This document shows, piece by piece, positions 1 through 9,177 of a DNA stretch of 13,089 nucleotides (position 1 is its first letter; each line of letters opens with the position of its first letter). The notes beneath the pieces were generated by a model, which made no database searches, had not been told where the DNA came from, and worked only from the letters and a program-made list of their open reading frames with translations. The DNA is from an uncultured Mollicutes bacterium (GTDB taxonomy: Bacteria; Bacillota_I; Bacilli_A; RFN20; CAG-449): assembly GCA_900551385.1 (NCBI GenBank), contig URVS01000017.1, forward strand, positions 1 to 13,089, written 5' to 3'. The position numbers were made by a program, and so were the translations under genes.

Positions 1-1
1 T

Positions 2-634
2 TTAAATTTAAAAGGAACAAATATCTCACCTACATCTAATGCTTTAACATGGAATGTAGTTCCAGGAGCAATAAATTACATCATTTATCGTAGCAATACA
101 TTAGATGGAACCTATGATAAAATAGGTGAAACTAGCACTACTACATATTTAGATGAAAACTTAACACCTAATACAACTTATTATTATAAGCTTACGGTTG
201 TTGATGAAGCTGGTGGTGAAAGTGAACAAACTTCACCATTAGAAATAACTACATCAGTAGTTGGTTTGCCTGCACCAAATAATGTTAGTGTAACTCCAAG
301 AAATTGTCATTCATTATTAATAACTTGGGACTATGTTGATGATGCAAGTAGTTATAATATCTATCAAGCATTAACTGAAGATGGAACTTATACTTTAGTA
401 GGTACTGCAACAGGTAATAAGTTTATTATGGATAATTTAATAAGAAATACAACTTATTATTATAAAGTAGCAGCAGTTAATGATTCAGAAGGTACTATGT
501 CTATTGCTAATAGCGCTACTACTTCACAAAATTGTCCAGAATGTTGTAAAAGACTATGTTATTTAAGTAATAATAATGGTTATTTATATAGGTGCTGTTA
601 TTATACACATGTTAGATGTGTGTGCTGCGATTAA
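2..634 (+). CDS. Fibronectin type III repeat protein with Cys-rich C-terminal tail (5' truncated)
   Basis: The reading frame is open from the window edge to TAA at 632-634 (210 residues), so this is the C-terminal part of a longer protein. Two tandem fibronectin type III (FN3) modules are visible at about residues 1-84 and 87-175. Each has the family's Trp-containing strand (ALTWNVV, LLITWDY), a Y-I-Y strand (YIIYRS, YNIYQA) and the late N-T-T-Y-Y-Y-K strand. FN3 modules occur in secreted and wall-associated bacterial proteins and mediate carbohydrate or protein contacts; a surface location here is inference because the signal peptide lies outside the window. After the second FN3 the last 35 or so residues hold nine cysteines in clusters (CPECC, LC, RCC, RCVCC), with no LPXTG motif or membrane helix. 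A TTG at 266 could be called a start, but FN3 homology continues upstream of it. Confidence is high for FN3 and low for the role. Confidence 0.8.
   Translation, partial: LNLKGTNISPTSNALTWNVVPGAINYIIYRSNTLDGTYDKIGETSTTTYLDENLTPNTTYYYKLTVVDEAGGESEQTSPLEITTSVVGLPAPNNVSVTPRNCHSLLITWDYVDDASSYNIYQALTEDGTYTLVGTATGNKFIMDNLIRNTTYYYKVAAVNDSEGTMSIANSATTSQNCPECCKRLCYLSNNNGYLYRCCYYTHVRCVCCD
170..465 (+). repeat. Direct repeat within the tandem FN3 modules
   Basis: A stretch beginning AATACAACTTATTATTATAA occurs at 170-189 and again at 446-465, about one FN3 module (276 bases) apart. It encodes N-T-T-Y-Y-Y-K in both modules. The rest of the two modules is diverged, so this is an old internal duplication with one conserved strand rather than a recent tandem duplication. 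Confidence 0.6.
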
Positions 635-645
635 TTAACTTTCAT

Positions 646-686
646 AAAACTATTATTCTAGCTTTAAAACTAGTTTAATAGTTTTT
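646..686 (+). terminator. Intrinsic terminator after the FN3 gene
   Basis: AAAACTATTA (646-655) pairs with TAATAGTTTT (676-685), and an inner CTAG/CTAG (658-661 with 670-673) extends the stem across a TT/TT internal loop. The right arm ends in five T. It starts 11 bases after the FN3 stop codon and ends before the ligA ribosome binding site, so it separates the two transcripts. Confidence 0.65.
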
Positions 687-713
687 AATTTTGGTAATTT
701 TATGATAAAATAA

Positions 714-3577
<2,864 letters not shown>

Positions 3578-3597
3578 AAATTAACCTCTCGTAAATT

Positions 3598-3603
3598 AGT
3601 ATA
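3598..3603 (-). promoter_or_regulatory. Candidate extended -10 promoter for degV
   Basis: On the minus strand the sequence TGTTATACT gives a TG-N extended -10 element (TATACT, complement of 3598-3603) about 20 bases upstream of the degV start codon. No good -35 hexamer stands 16-18 bases further upstream, which is acceptable for extended -10 promoters. In such A+T-rich DNA this remains a candidate only. Confidence 0.4.
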
Positions 3604-3617
3604 ACATAAGAAAAGTA

Positions 3618-3639
3618 AAGATTAAAAGATGCTAATCTT
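3618..3639 (-). terminator. Possible weak terminator after folT
   Basis: On the minus strand AAGATTA and TAATCTT form a 7-bp stem with an 8-base loop, overlapping the folT stop codon and followed by the T-rich run TTTACTTTTCTT. The stem is short and nearly all A-T, so termination is probably partial at best and some read-through into degV is likely. Confidence 0.4.
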
Positions 3640-4789
3640 AAAAAATGGTGATATTTTGACTAATATTTTTATCGATTAAATTAAATTTTATAAATATTGG
3701 ATTTAATGCTTTAATAATGATATACAAAATAATACTTTGTGGAATCAAATAAATTAAATTTTTAGGTATTACAAATAAAATCATATAAGAAAAAGTTTGA
3801 GTTAAAGTATAATTAGCAACAAAGCCCCAGCAAAATGAACCGATAATAACATTGCATATTAAAGCAATCGTTAATCTTAACATTAAGCATCTACAAAAAG
3901 ATAATTTTTTATTATATAACATTAGTCCATGAATTAATCCTGATATCATTGCTTGAAAGACATAACCAATAAAAAATGCTGTTCCTGAAGTATCAAAAAG
4001 AAAATAACCAACAATATCAGCAATAAAACCTATTAATAAACCACTTAACGGCCCATAAATAATTCCAATTATAGAATAGAATATAAATCCTAAACCTAAA
4101 CCTAAAGAAGCAAATCCTGAAGGTATTTTAATCATCTTTGATATTAATAAAAGTGCAAGAATCATAGCTAATGAACATAATTTTTTAGGATTAGAAATAA
4201 ATGAAGTAGCTTTTATCCAATATTCTTTAGAAAATATTGAAGGCAAGATTATAGCTTGATTATCTTTAATATTTTTTTTCTTTATAAATATGATTATTAG
4301 ATAATAAATTAAAATAATAAATGATATAGAAATACCTACTATTAATCCAATTAAATAATTGTTTGAAGAATTGTTTTCTTTAATAATGTCTTCATTAATA
4401 AAATTTATATTACTATCTTTTGATAATAAATAATCTTTAACAAATGTTTTAGCTCTAGTGGAAACAATTTGTTTATCTTTTAAAAAGAAATTATCATAAT
4501 ATCTACAAAATGTTGTTAAGACGTATGTATTATTATTTTTGTTAATATAGAATCCTTTTTCGTTTTTTATTAAATCAATATTAATATTTTTATATTTATC
4601 ATTATTATCTTTTATATTAGTTAATTCTTGATAATCAATGTTTTCATTTATATTAATAGAAGAAGTAAATTCACATGTGTAAGTTGAATTAATGTAATTA
4701 TTAATACAAGAAGATAAATAACCTACTAAAAAAGAAAAAATAAAAGTGAAAATAAAAATAGATAATATTTTTTTAATAATCTTATTCAT
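3638..4789 (-). CDS. folT: FolT-like ECF folate transporter S component with extra N-terminal membrane module
   Basis: The C-terminal half (about 200-370) is an ECF-transporter substrate-binding (S) component. It has five to six hydrophobic helices and the folate-type signature GPLSGLLIGFIADIVGYFLF...GTAFFIGYVFQAMISGLIHGLMLYN, ending in IPKNLIYLIPQ. S components pair with the shared EcfA/EcfA'/EcfT module, not seen here, to import vitamins. Folate specificity is inferred from this similarity and strongly supported by the THF riboswitch in its leader. FolT-type S components are usually about 170-200 residues, but this product has 383. The first 190 residues add a signal-anchor helix (about 7-28), a polar Asn-rich extracytoplasmic segment (about 30-144) and a second helix (about 145-169) followed by a KKK basic stretch. 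That two-helix hairpin topology resembles chain-length-determinant-like proteins, but I see no convincing motif. The ATG has GGAGG ten bases upstream, inside the regulatory hairpin. Confidence 0.85.
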   Translation of the reverse strand: MNKIIKKILSIFIFTFIFSFLVGYLSSCINNYINSTYTCEFTSSININENIDYQELTNIKDNNDKYKNINIDLIKNEKGFYINKNNNTYVLTTFCRYYDNFFLKDKQIVSTRAKTFVKDYLLSKDSNINFINEDIIKENNSSNNYLIGLIVGISISFIILIYYLIIIFIKKKNIKDNQAIILPSIFSKEYWIKATSFISNPKKLCSLAMILALLLISKMIKIPSGFASLGLGLGFIFYSIIGIIYGPLSGLLIGFIADIVGYFLFDTSGTAFFIGYVFQAMISGLIHGLMLYNKKLSFCRCLMLRLTIALICNVIIGSFCWGFVANYTLTQTFSYMILFVIPKNLIYLIPQSIILYIIIKALNPIFIKFNLIDKNISQNITIF

Positions 4790-4797
4790 AAAAAAAA

Positions 4798-4817
4798 GAC
4801 CTCCAAATAATGAGGCC
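4798..4817 (-). terminator. Riboswitch expression platform: terminator hairpin that also sequesters the folT Shine-Dalgarno
   Basis: On the minus strand GGCCTC (4817-4812) pairs with GAGGTC (4803-4798), giving a six-pair stem around a short A/T-rich loop, and is followed directly by eight T and the folT ATG. The right arm contains GGAGG, the folT ribosome binding site. Formation of this hairpin could therefore stop transcription and also block translation of any read-through RNA. Confidence 0.7.
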
Positions 4818-4819
4818 CG

Positions 4820-4922
4820 CTTGAAAAAATCTCACGGACATTTTTAGTAAACCGCCCAAAATGGTTCGTCCATATCATTTATCCGAAATAATATAGCACT
4901 TGACGCTTACTAAAGACTCAAG
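4820..4922 (-). ncRNA. Tetrahydrofolate (THF) riboswitch aptamer
   Basis: Read on the minus strand, the leader matches the THF-I riboswitch architecture. A helix of TTTAGTAA (plus 4907-4914) with TTACTAAA (4843-4850) encloses the conserved GCGTCAAGTG, matching GCGTTAAGTG of known folT leaders. Next comes a 9-bp hairpin (4872-4880 with 4886-4894), then ACGAACC and GGGCGGTT as in known members. The five-base hairpin loop CGGAT (4881-4885) can pair with GTCCG (4835-4839) to form the class-defining pseudoknot. A closing CTTGA/TCAAG helix (4918-4922 with 4820-4824) fits. The element sits directly before a FolT-like gene, the typical regulon of this class. It is expected to sense reduced folate and, through the adjacent hairpin, shut off folT when folate is plentiful. 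The assignment is from remembered consensus and manual folding. Confidence 0.88.
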
Positions 4923-4934
4923 ATTGATATATTT

Positions 4935-4963
4935 AGTATATGTTAAATTTGCTTTTATAACAA
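4935..4963 (-). promoter_or_regulatory. Promoter for the THF riboswitch-folT transcript
   Basis: On the minus strand TTGTTA (complement of 4958-4963) lies exactly 17 bases before TATACT (complement of 4935-4940), a good match to sigma-70/SigA spacing and hexamers. The predicted start, around 4928, is just upstream of the first helix of the aptamer, so the whole riboswitch would be transcribed. Confidence 0.6.
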
Positions 4964-5253
4964 TGAATAAAAGAAAATAGTAAAATATTTTGTTAAAAAT
5001 TATTAGAATCTAATTTTATTATTAATAATATAAATATAAGGAGCGAAAAATAATTAAAAAATGTGTAATATTATAAAAATATATATTTATATGTAAAAAG
5101 CTAAAGTAATATAATCTACAAGAAAATTTTATTATTAAAAATATGAAATTAAGATTAAACTTTTTTATTTAATTTAAAGATATAGCTTGATTTATTAACA
5201 AAAAGTAAATACATTATTTATAAACGATAAATATTCGCATTTTTATTGTTGCT
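4964..5253. other. A+T-rich intergenic region between divergent folT and oppA units
   Basis: About 290 bases with very few G or C, between the divergent promoters of folT and the peptide-importer operon. No open frame of convincing length with a ribosome binding site is present on either strand, and no RNA-gene fold was recognised. It presumably carries the promoter and any operator for the importer operon. Confidence 0.6.
5187..5215 (+). promoter_or_regulatory. Candidate promoter for the oppA-oppB-oppC operon
   Basis: TTGATT (5187-5192) and TACATT (5210-5215) are separated by 17 bases and lie about 60 bases before the lipoprotein start codon. Each matches the consensus at four of six positions. 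In DNA this A+T-rich, matches of this quality are common by chance. Confidence 0.3.
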
Positions 5254-5277
5254 TTGAAATATAAGGAGGAGAGAAAT

Positions 5278-8043
5278 ATGAAAAAGAACACAAAAGTATT
5301 TGTTTTAGCTTTAACTGCCTTAACCACAGCTGTTGGTTTATCAAGCTGTACTGGTGATGTCTATAATAGCGACAAAGAATATACATATTACACTTATTTA
5401 TCAACAAAACCTAGCACATGGAATACTCACGATTGGGAAACATCTGATGAAAGTTATGTAACTAGCTTTACAGAAATGGGATTCTATGATGTTGTTCTTG
5501 ATAGTTCAAAATCTAATTACGAATTTGTTACAGAAATGGCAAGTGAATTTCCAAAGAAGATTTCTAGTGCTGATTTAACAAAAGAATATGATGAATATTC
5601 AAAAAAATATTTTAACAATCAAAATATCCCTGACAATCAAATATTTGATATTAAATTAAATACAAAGGCTACTTGGGAAGATGGAACACCTATTAAAGCG
5701 CAAGATTATGTTGATAGTTTAGAATTACAATTATCACCAAAATATGTCAATTTCCGTGCTGATAGCTATTATGCTTCAAATTTAGTTGTTGCTAATGCAG
5801 AAAGATATTATAAATCAGGACGTCAAACTCTTGAACCATTATATAATTATGTTGATGGTAGTAGTTATGAATATACTGATGATAAATATAAAGATACTGC
5901 TGGATCAGATTATTATATTAATTTACAAAAAGTGGCTCCAATTGCAGCTGAATATTATAGAGATGGAAAAACAATCACATTGGCTGAATTGTTCAATCAA
6001 CCATTAATTACTGGTAAAACGTCTACTAGCGAGGCAGCTAGAAGAATTACTGAAAGTGTTAAATATTATTTATTTAAATATGGTGACGCAGATTGGAAAG
6101 CAAAAGGTGATAACCATGAAGATTGGGCAAAAGCCGAATCTCCAGCAGATGTTAAAGATGCAATGACTGATTTTGATATTTCATTAAGCCGTTATCAAAG
6201 TCCTAAAAAACCAATTAAAGTTAGAAAAAATCTTGGTTCTAATAATAATGGTGGATATAATTATTCTGATTGGAAAAATGAAGCTGAATTAGTTACATAC
6301 ACTATGGAAGATTTAGTTGCTGATATTAATACTATTTTAAAAGATACATTTAAAAAACAAATTAAAAAAAATTCAGAAAGATTAATGTTATATGGTTACA
6401 TTAAAAATGAAGAATTCAATAATTTCGATAATGTTGGTATTAAAGCAATTGATGATAGCACAATTAGATTAATATTGGGAAAATCAATTAAAATGCTTGA
6501 TTTAAAATTCTCTTTAACAAGTAACTGGTTAGTTAAAACAGATTTATATGAACAATTAAGTAAAAAGAATGGAAATAAATGGTCAACTGATTATGCTTCT
6601 AAAAAAGTTGGAAATTACAAAGCTTATGGTCCATACAAACTTGTTAAATATGAAGAAGGAAAATCATTTGTTATTGAAAAGAATGATAAATGGTATGGTT
6701 ATACTGATGGTAAACATGAGGGACAATTCCAAATGACAAGAGTAAAAACAACAATTGTTGAAGATCATCAAACTGCTGTTGGTATGTTTGAAAAAGGACA
6801 ACTTGATGATTTAACTCTTGATGCTAATGATATGAAAACATATGGCAACTCAAAATATAGTCAAACTGTTTATGAATCATATACTCAAAAAATTTCATTT
6901 AATTCAAATAGAAATAAATTACTTGGTAGACAAAGTAGCAATATTAATAAAGTTATTTTAGCAAATGATGATTTTAGAAAAGGTTTATCTTTATCATTAA
7001 ATCGTAATGATTTTGCTGCAAAAACTACTGCAGGTAGTAAAGCATTTACTGGCTTATTAAATGACTTATATTTGACTGATGTTCAAGTAGGTGAAATGTA
7101 TACATCAACTCCTCAAGGTGAAGGTGTTTATAATGAAGTTTATGGTGAATTAGGTGGCAATCCTTATTCAGATGATTATAAAGTTAAAGCTTTAGAAAAA
7201 TCAGCACAAGGATATAATTTGCAACAAGCTACATATTTTGTTGAAAAAGCATTTAAAGATGAAATTGAAGCTGGAAATTTAAAATTAAATGATAAAATTG
7301 AATTAGAAATTCAAGTTTACGATAATAGTTCAACAACAACTATTAATATGACAAGATTTATTAGTGATTCATTTAAAACAGTTATTGATAATGCTATAGC
7401 TAAATATAATGCAAAACAAACTGATGATGCAAAGAAAGCAAATATTACTTTTGAATTAAAAGTTGTTAAAAATGAAGATTATTATAATGCTGCTAAAAGT
7501 GGTAACTATGATATGATTTTCTCTATTTGGGGCGGTGCTGCTATTAACCCATATGGATTAATGCAAGTATATTGTGATCCAGACTTTGAATCAACATGTG
7601 AATATGGATTTAAAGGAAATCAAAATAGTGATAAATTAGAAATTGCATTTGATGATGGAACATCAGAAGAAAGAACAATTGCTGAGTGGTATACAAAATT
7701 AAATGGTGATTTGGCTGAAATGGATATTGATGAATTAGTTTCAGATAGAAAATCAGAAGTTGCTTCAGATAAAGAATTGGTTGCTAAATATAATGCACAA
7801 CATCAAAAAAGAGTAACAGTTTTAGCTAAACTTGAAGCTGCAATTTTAAAGAGATTTGAAGCTATTCCACTTGTTGCTAGAGGATCTACATCACTTTACT
7901 CAGTTAAAGTAAAATATGCTACTAACAAATATATTAACTTAGTAGGATACGGTGGAATTAGATTCATGACATTTAATTATACAGATAAACAATGGAATGA
8001 ATTTATAAAGAGTAATGAATTTAGTAAAGATATTTATAAATAA
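5278..8043 (+). CDS. oppA: Oligopeptide-type ABC transporter substrate-binding lipoprotein (SBP_bac_5 family), unusually large
   Basis: Extracytoplasmic lipid-anchored receptor that would capture peptides or a similar solute and deliver it to the OppB/OppC-type permeases encoded next. The 921-residue product starts at the ATG with AAGGAGGAG eight bases upstream; an upstream TTG at 5254 is less likely. A signal peptide (KKNTKVFVLALTALTTAVG) ends in the lipobox L-S-S-C with Cys24 as lipidation site. Family features follow: TYLSTKPSTWNTHDW, DIKLNTKATWEDGTPIKAQDYVDSLE at about 124-150, YGPYKLVKYEEGKSFVIEKNDKWYG, FRKGLSLSLNRNDFA, and near the end YDMIFSIWGG plus IPLVARGSTSLYS. Typical members have about 500-600 residues. 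Extra sequence lies between the DGTPI region and the YGPY region (about 165-370) and near the C-terminus (about 780-860). Substrate is unknown; the peptide label rests on family and gene order. It is followed by a hairpin before the permease genes. Confidence 0.88.
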   Translation: MKKNTKVFVLALTALTTAVGLSSCTGDVYNSDKEYTYYTYLSTKPSTWNTHDWETSDESYVTSFTEMGFYDVVLDSSKSNYEFVTEMASEFPKKISSADLTKEYDEYSKKYFNNQNIPDNQIFDIKLNTKATWEDGTPIKAQDYVDSLELQLSPKYVNFRADSYYASNLVVANAERYYKSGRQTLEPLYNYVDGSSYEYTDDKYKDTAGSDYYINLQKVAPIAAEYYRDGKTITLAELFNQPLITGKTSTSEAARRITESVKYYLFKYGDADWKAKGDNHEDWAKAESPADVKDAMTDFDISLSRYQSPKKPIKVRKNLGSNNNGGYNYSDWKNEAELVTYTMEDLVADINTILKDTFKKQIKKNSERLMLYGYIKNEEFNNFDNVGIKAIDDSTIRLILGKSIKMLDLKFSLTSNWLVKTDLYEQLSKKNGNKWSTDYASKKVGNYKAYGPYKLVKYEEGKSFVIEKNDKWYGYTDGKHEGQFQMTRVKTTIVEDHQTAVGMFEKGQLDDLTLDANDMKTYGNSKYSQTVYESYTQKISFNSNRNKLLGRQSSNINKVILANDDFRKGLSLSLNRNDFAAKTTAGSKAFTGLLNDLYLTDVQVGEMYTSTPQGEGVYNEVYGELGGNPYSDDYKVKALEKSAQGYNLQQATYFVEKAFKDEIEAGNLKLNDKIELEIQVYDNSSTTTINMTRFISDSFKTVIDNAIAKYNAKQTDDAKKANITFELKVVKNEDYYNAAKSGNYDMIFSIWGGAAINPYGLMQVYCDPDFESTCEYGFKGNQNSDKLEIAFDDGTSEERTIAEWYTKLNGDLAEMDIDELVSDRKSEVASDKELVAKYNAQHQKRVTVLAKLEAAILKRFEAIPLVARGSTSLYSVKVKYATNKYINLVGYGGIRFMTFNYTDKQWNEFIKSNEFSKDIYK

Positions 8044-8063
8044 AATTTAAAATAAAATATACT

Positions 8064-8110
8064 AAAACCAAAATAGTTTTTAACAATCAAAATAAAACTG
8101 TTTTGGTTTT
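8064..8110 (+). terminator. Long stem-loop between the binding-protein gene and the permease genes
   Basis: AAAACCAAAATAGTTTT (8064-8080) pairs with AAAACTGTTTTGGTTTT (8094-8110): 17 pairs with a single G-U wobble and a 13-base loop, ending in a short T run. No separate strong promoter was seen between this hairpin and oppB. It probably acts as a leaky terminator or 3' mRNA stabiliser that leaves the binding protein in excess over the permeases, as in many binding-protein operons. Confidence 0.7.
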
Positions 8111-8133
8111 TAGATAGTTATAGAGGTAAAAAA

Positions 8134-9177
8134 ATGAGAGACACAAAAGAAATGTTAATCTACATTGTAAAGCGTATCTTATTAATGCTATTAACTTTTA
8201 GCGTTATATTTTTTATATGCTTTATATTGATTCGTCTTTTGCCACTTAATCCACCAAGTGGTGCAGGTACAGATGTAGAAAAATTTTACATTCAACAAGA
8301 AGCACTTGGAAGAATGGTAAAAGTTGGACCAGGTCCGGAAGAATATGAAGCACTTCCTGTTTTACAACAATTAGGGAATTTTTTAAAAAATTTATTTTTT
8401 CCTAGTTCTTATGAATTATCAGATGGAACTATTGAATATGTTTCAAGATGGGGCTATTCTACATCAAGAAATGCAACACCACCTGAATTGTTATTTAGTA
8501 GAATGGCACCTACAATTTTAGTTAATGTTTATGCCATGATTTTTTCTGTTCCTTTAGGATTAGCTATTGGAACATATATGGCTTTAAAAAAGAATAAATG
8601 GCAAGATAACTTTTTAGGCGTAGTTGTAATGCTATTTATTTCTGTTCCTAGTTTTGTTTATTCATTTTTATTACAATATGTATTTGCATTTAAATTAGGC
8701 TGGCTTCCTGCTACAAGAGCTGATTTTAATGGATCATGGTTTTCAGGTGATATGTTTGTATCAATGATTTTACCTGTTATATCAATGTCATTTGGTTCGA
8801 TTGCTGGATATGCTCGATATACAAGAGCGGAATTAACTGAAGTATTGACATCAGATTTTATGTTACTTGCAAGAACTAAAGGATTAACTCGTGCGCAAGC
8901 AACAATTAGACACGCATTTAGAAATTCATTAGTACCAATTTTCCCAATGTTACTTGGTGAAATTTTATCTGTTTTGAGTGGATCAATGATTATTGAATCA
9001 ATTTTCTCTATTAATGGTGTTGGCTCATTATTCTTAGATTCTATTACAGCAAGAGATTATGATGTATTCCAATTTGTTGGTATGTTTTATATTTTAATTG
9101 GTCTTGTTGGTGGATTAGTTGTCGATATCTCTTATGGATTAGTTGATCCAAGAATTAGAATGGGAGGTAGAAAATAA
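8134..9177 (+). CDS. oppB: OppB-type ABC transporter permease
   Basis: Inner-membrane channel subunit of a peptide/nickel-class ABC importer, expected to form a heterodimer with the OppC-type protein encoded next. The 347-residue product has the expected YIVKRILLMLL N-terminus with helix 1 (about 13-36). An extracytoplasmic stretch of about 85 residues follows, then the BPD_transp_1 core with helices near 126-150, 160-186, 208-226, 270-295 and 312-332. The ATPase-contacting EAA loop is visible as AELTEVLTSDFMLLARTKGL...RHAFRNSLVPI (about 232-269), and the family ending SYGLVDPRIRMGG is present. The ATG is preceded by AGAGGT (8122-8127). Its TAA shares one base with the ATG of the next gene (TAATG), indicating translational coupling. 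The gene appears intact. Confidence 0.93.
   Translation: MRDTKEMLIYIVKRILLMLLTFSVIFFICFILIRLLPLNPPSGAGTDVEKFYIQQEALGRMVKVGPGPEEYEALPVLQQLGNFLKNLFFPSSYELSDGTIEYVSRWGYSTSRNATPPELLFSRMAPTILVNVYAMIFSVPLGLAIGTYMALKKNKWQDNFLGVVVMLFISVPSFVYSFLLQYVFAFKLGWLPATRADFNGSWFSGDMFVSMILPVISMSFGSIAGYARYTRAELTEVLTSDFMLLARTKGLTRAQATIRHAFRNSLVPIFPMLLGEILSVLSGSMIIESIFSINGVGSLFLDSITARDYDVFQFVGMFYILIGLVGGLVVDISYGLVDPRIRMGGRK

Noticed and set aside
5038..5096. AAGGAG at 5038 followed by a tiny open frame starting at 5061
   Set aside because: Spacing to the ATG is 17 bases and the product would be only 11 residues, so this is chance in A-rich DNA.
5254..5277. TTG at 5254 as start of the binding lipoprotein
   Set aside because: The AAGGAGGAG ribosome site lies downstream of it and is correctly spaced for the ATG at 5278, which also gives a proper lipoprotein signal peptide.
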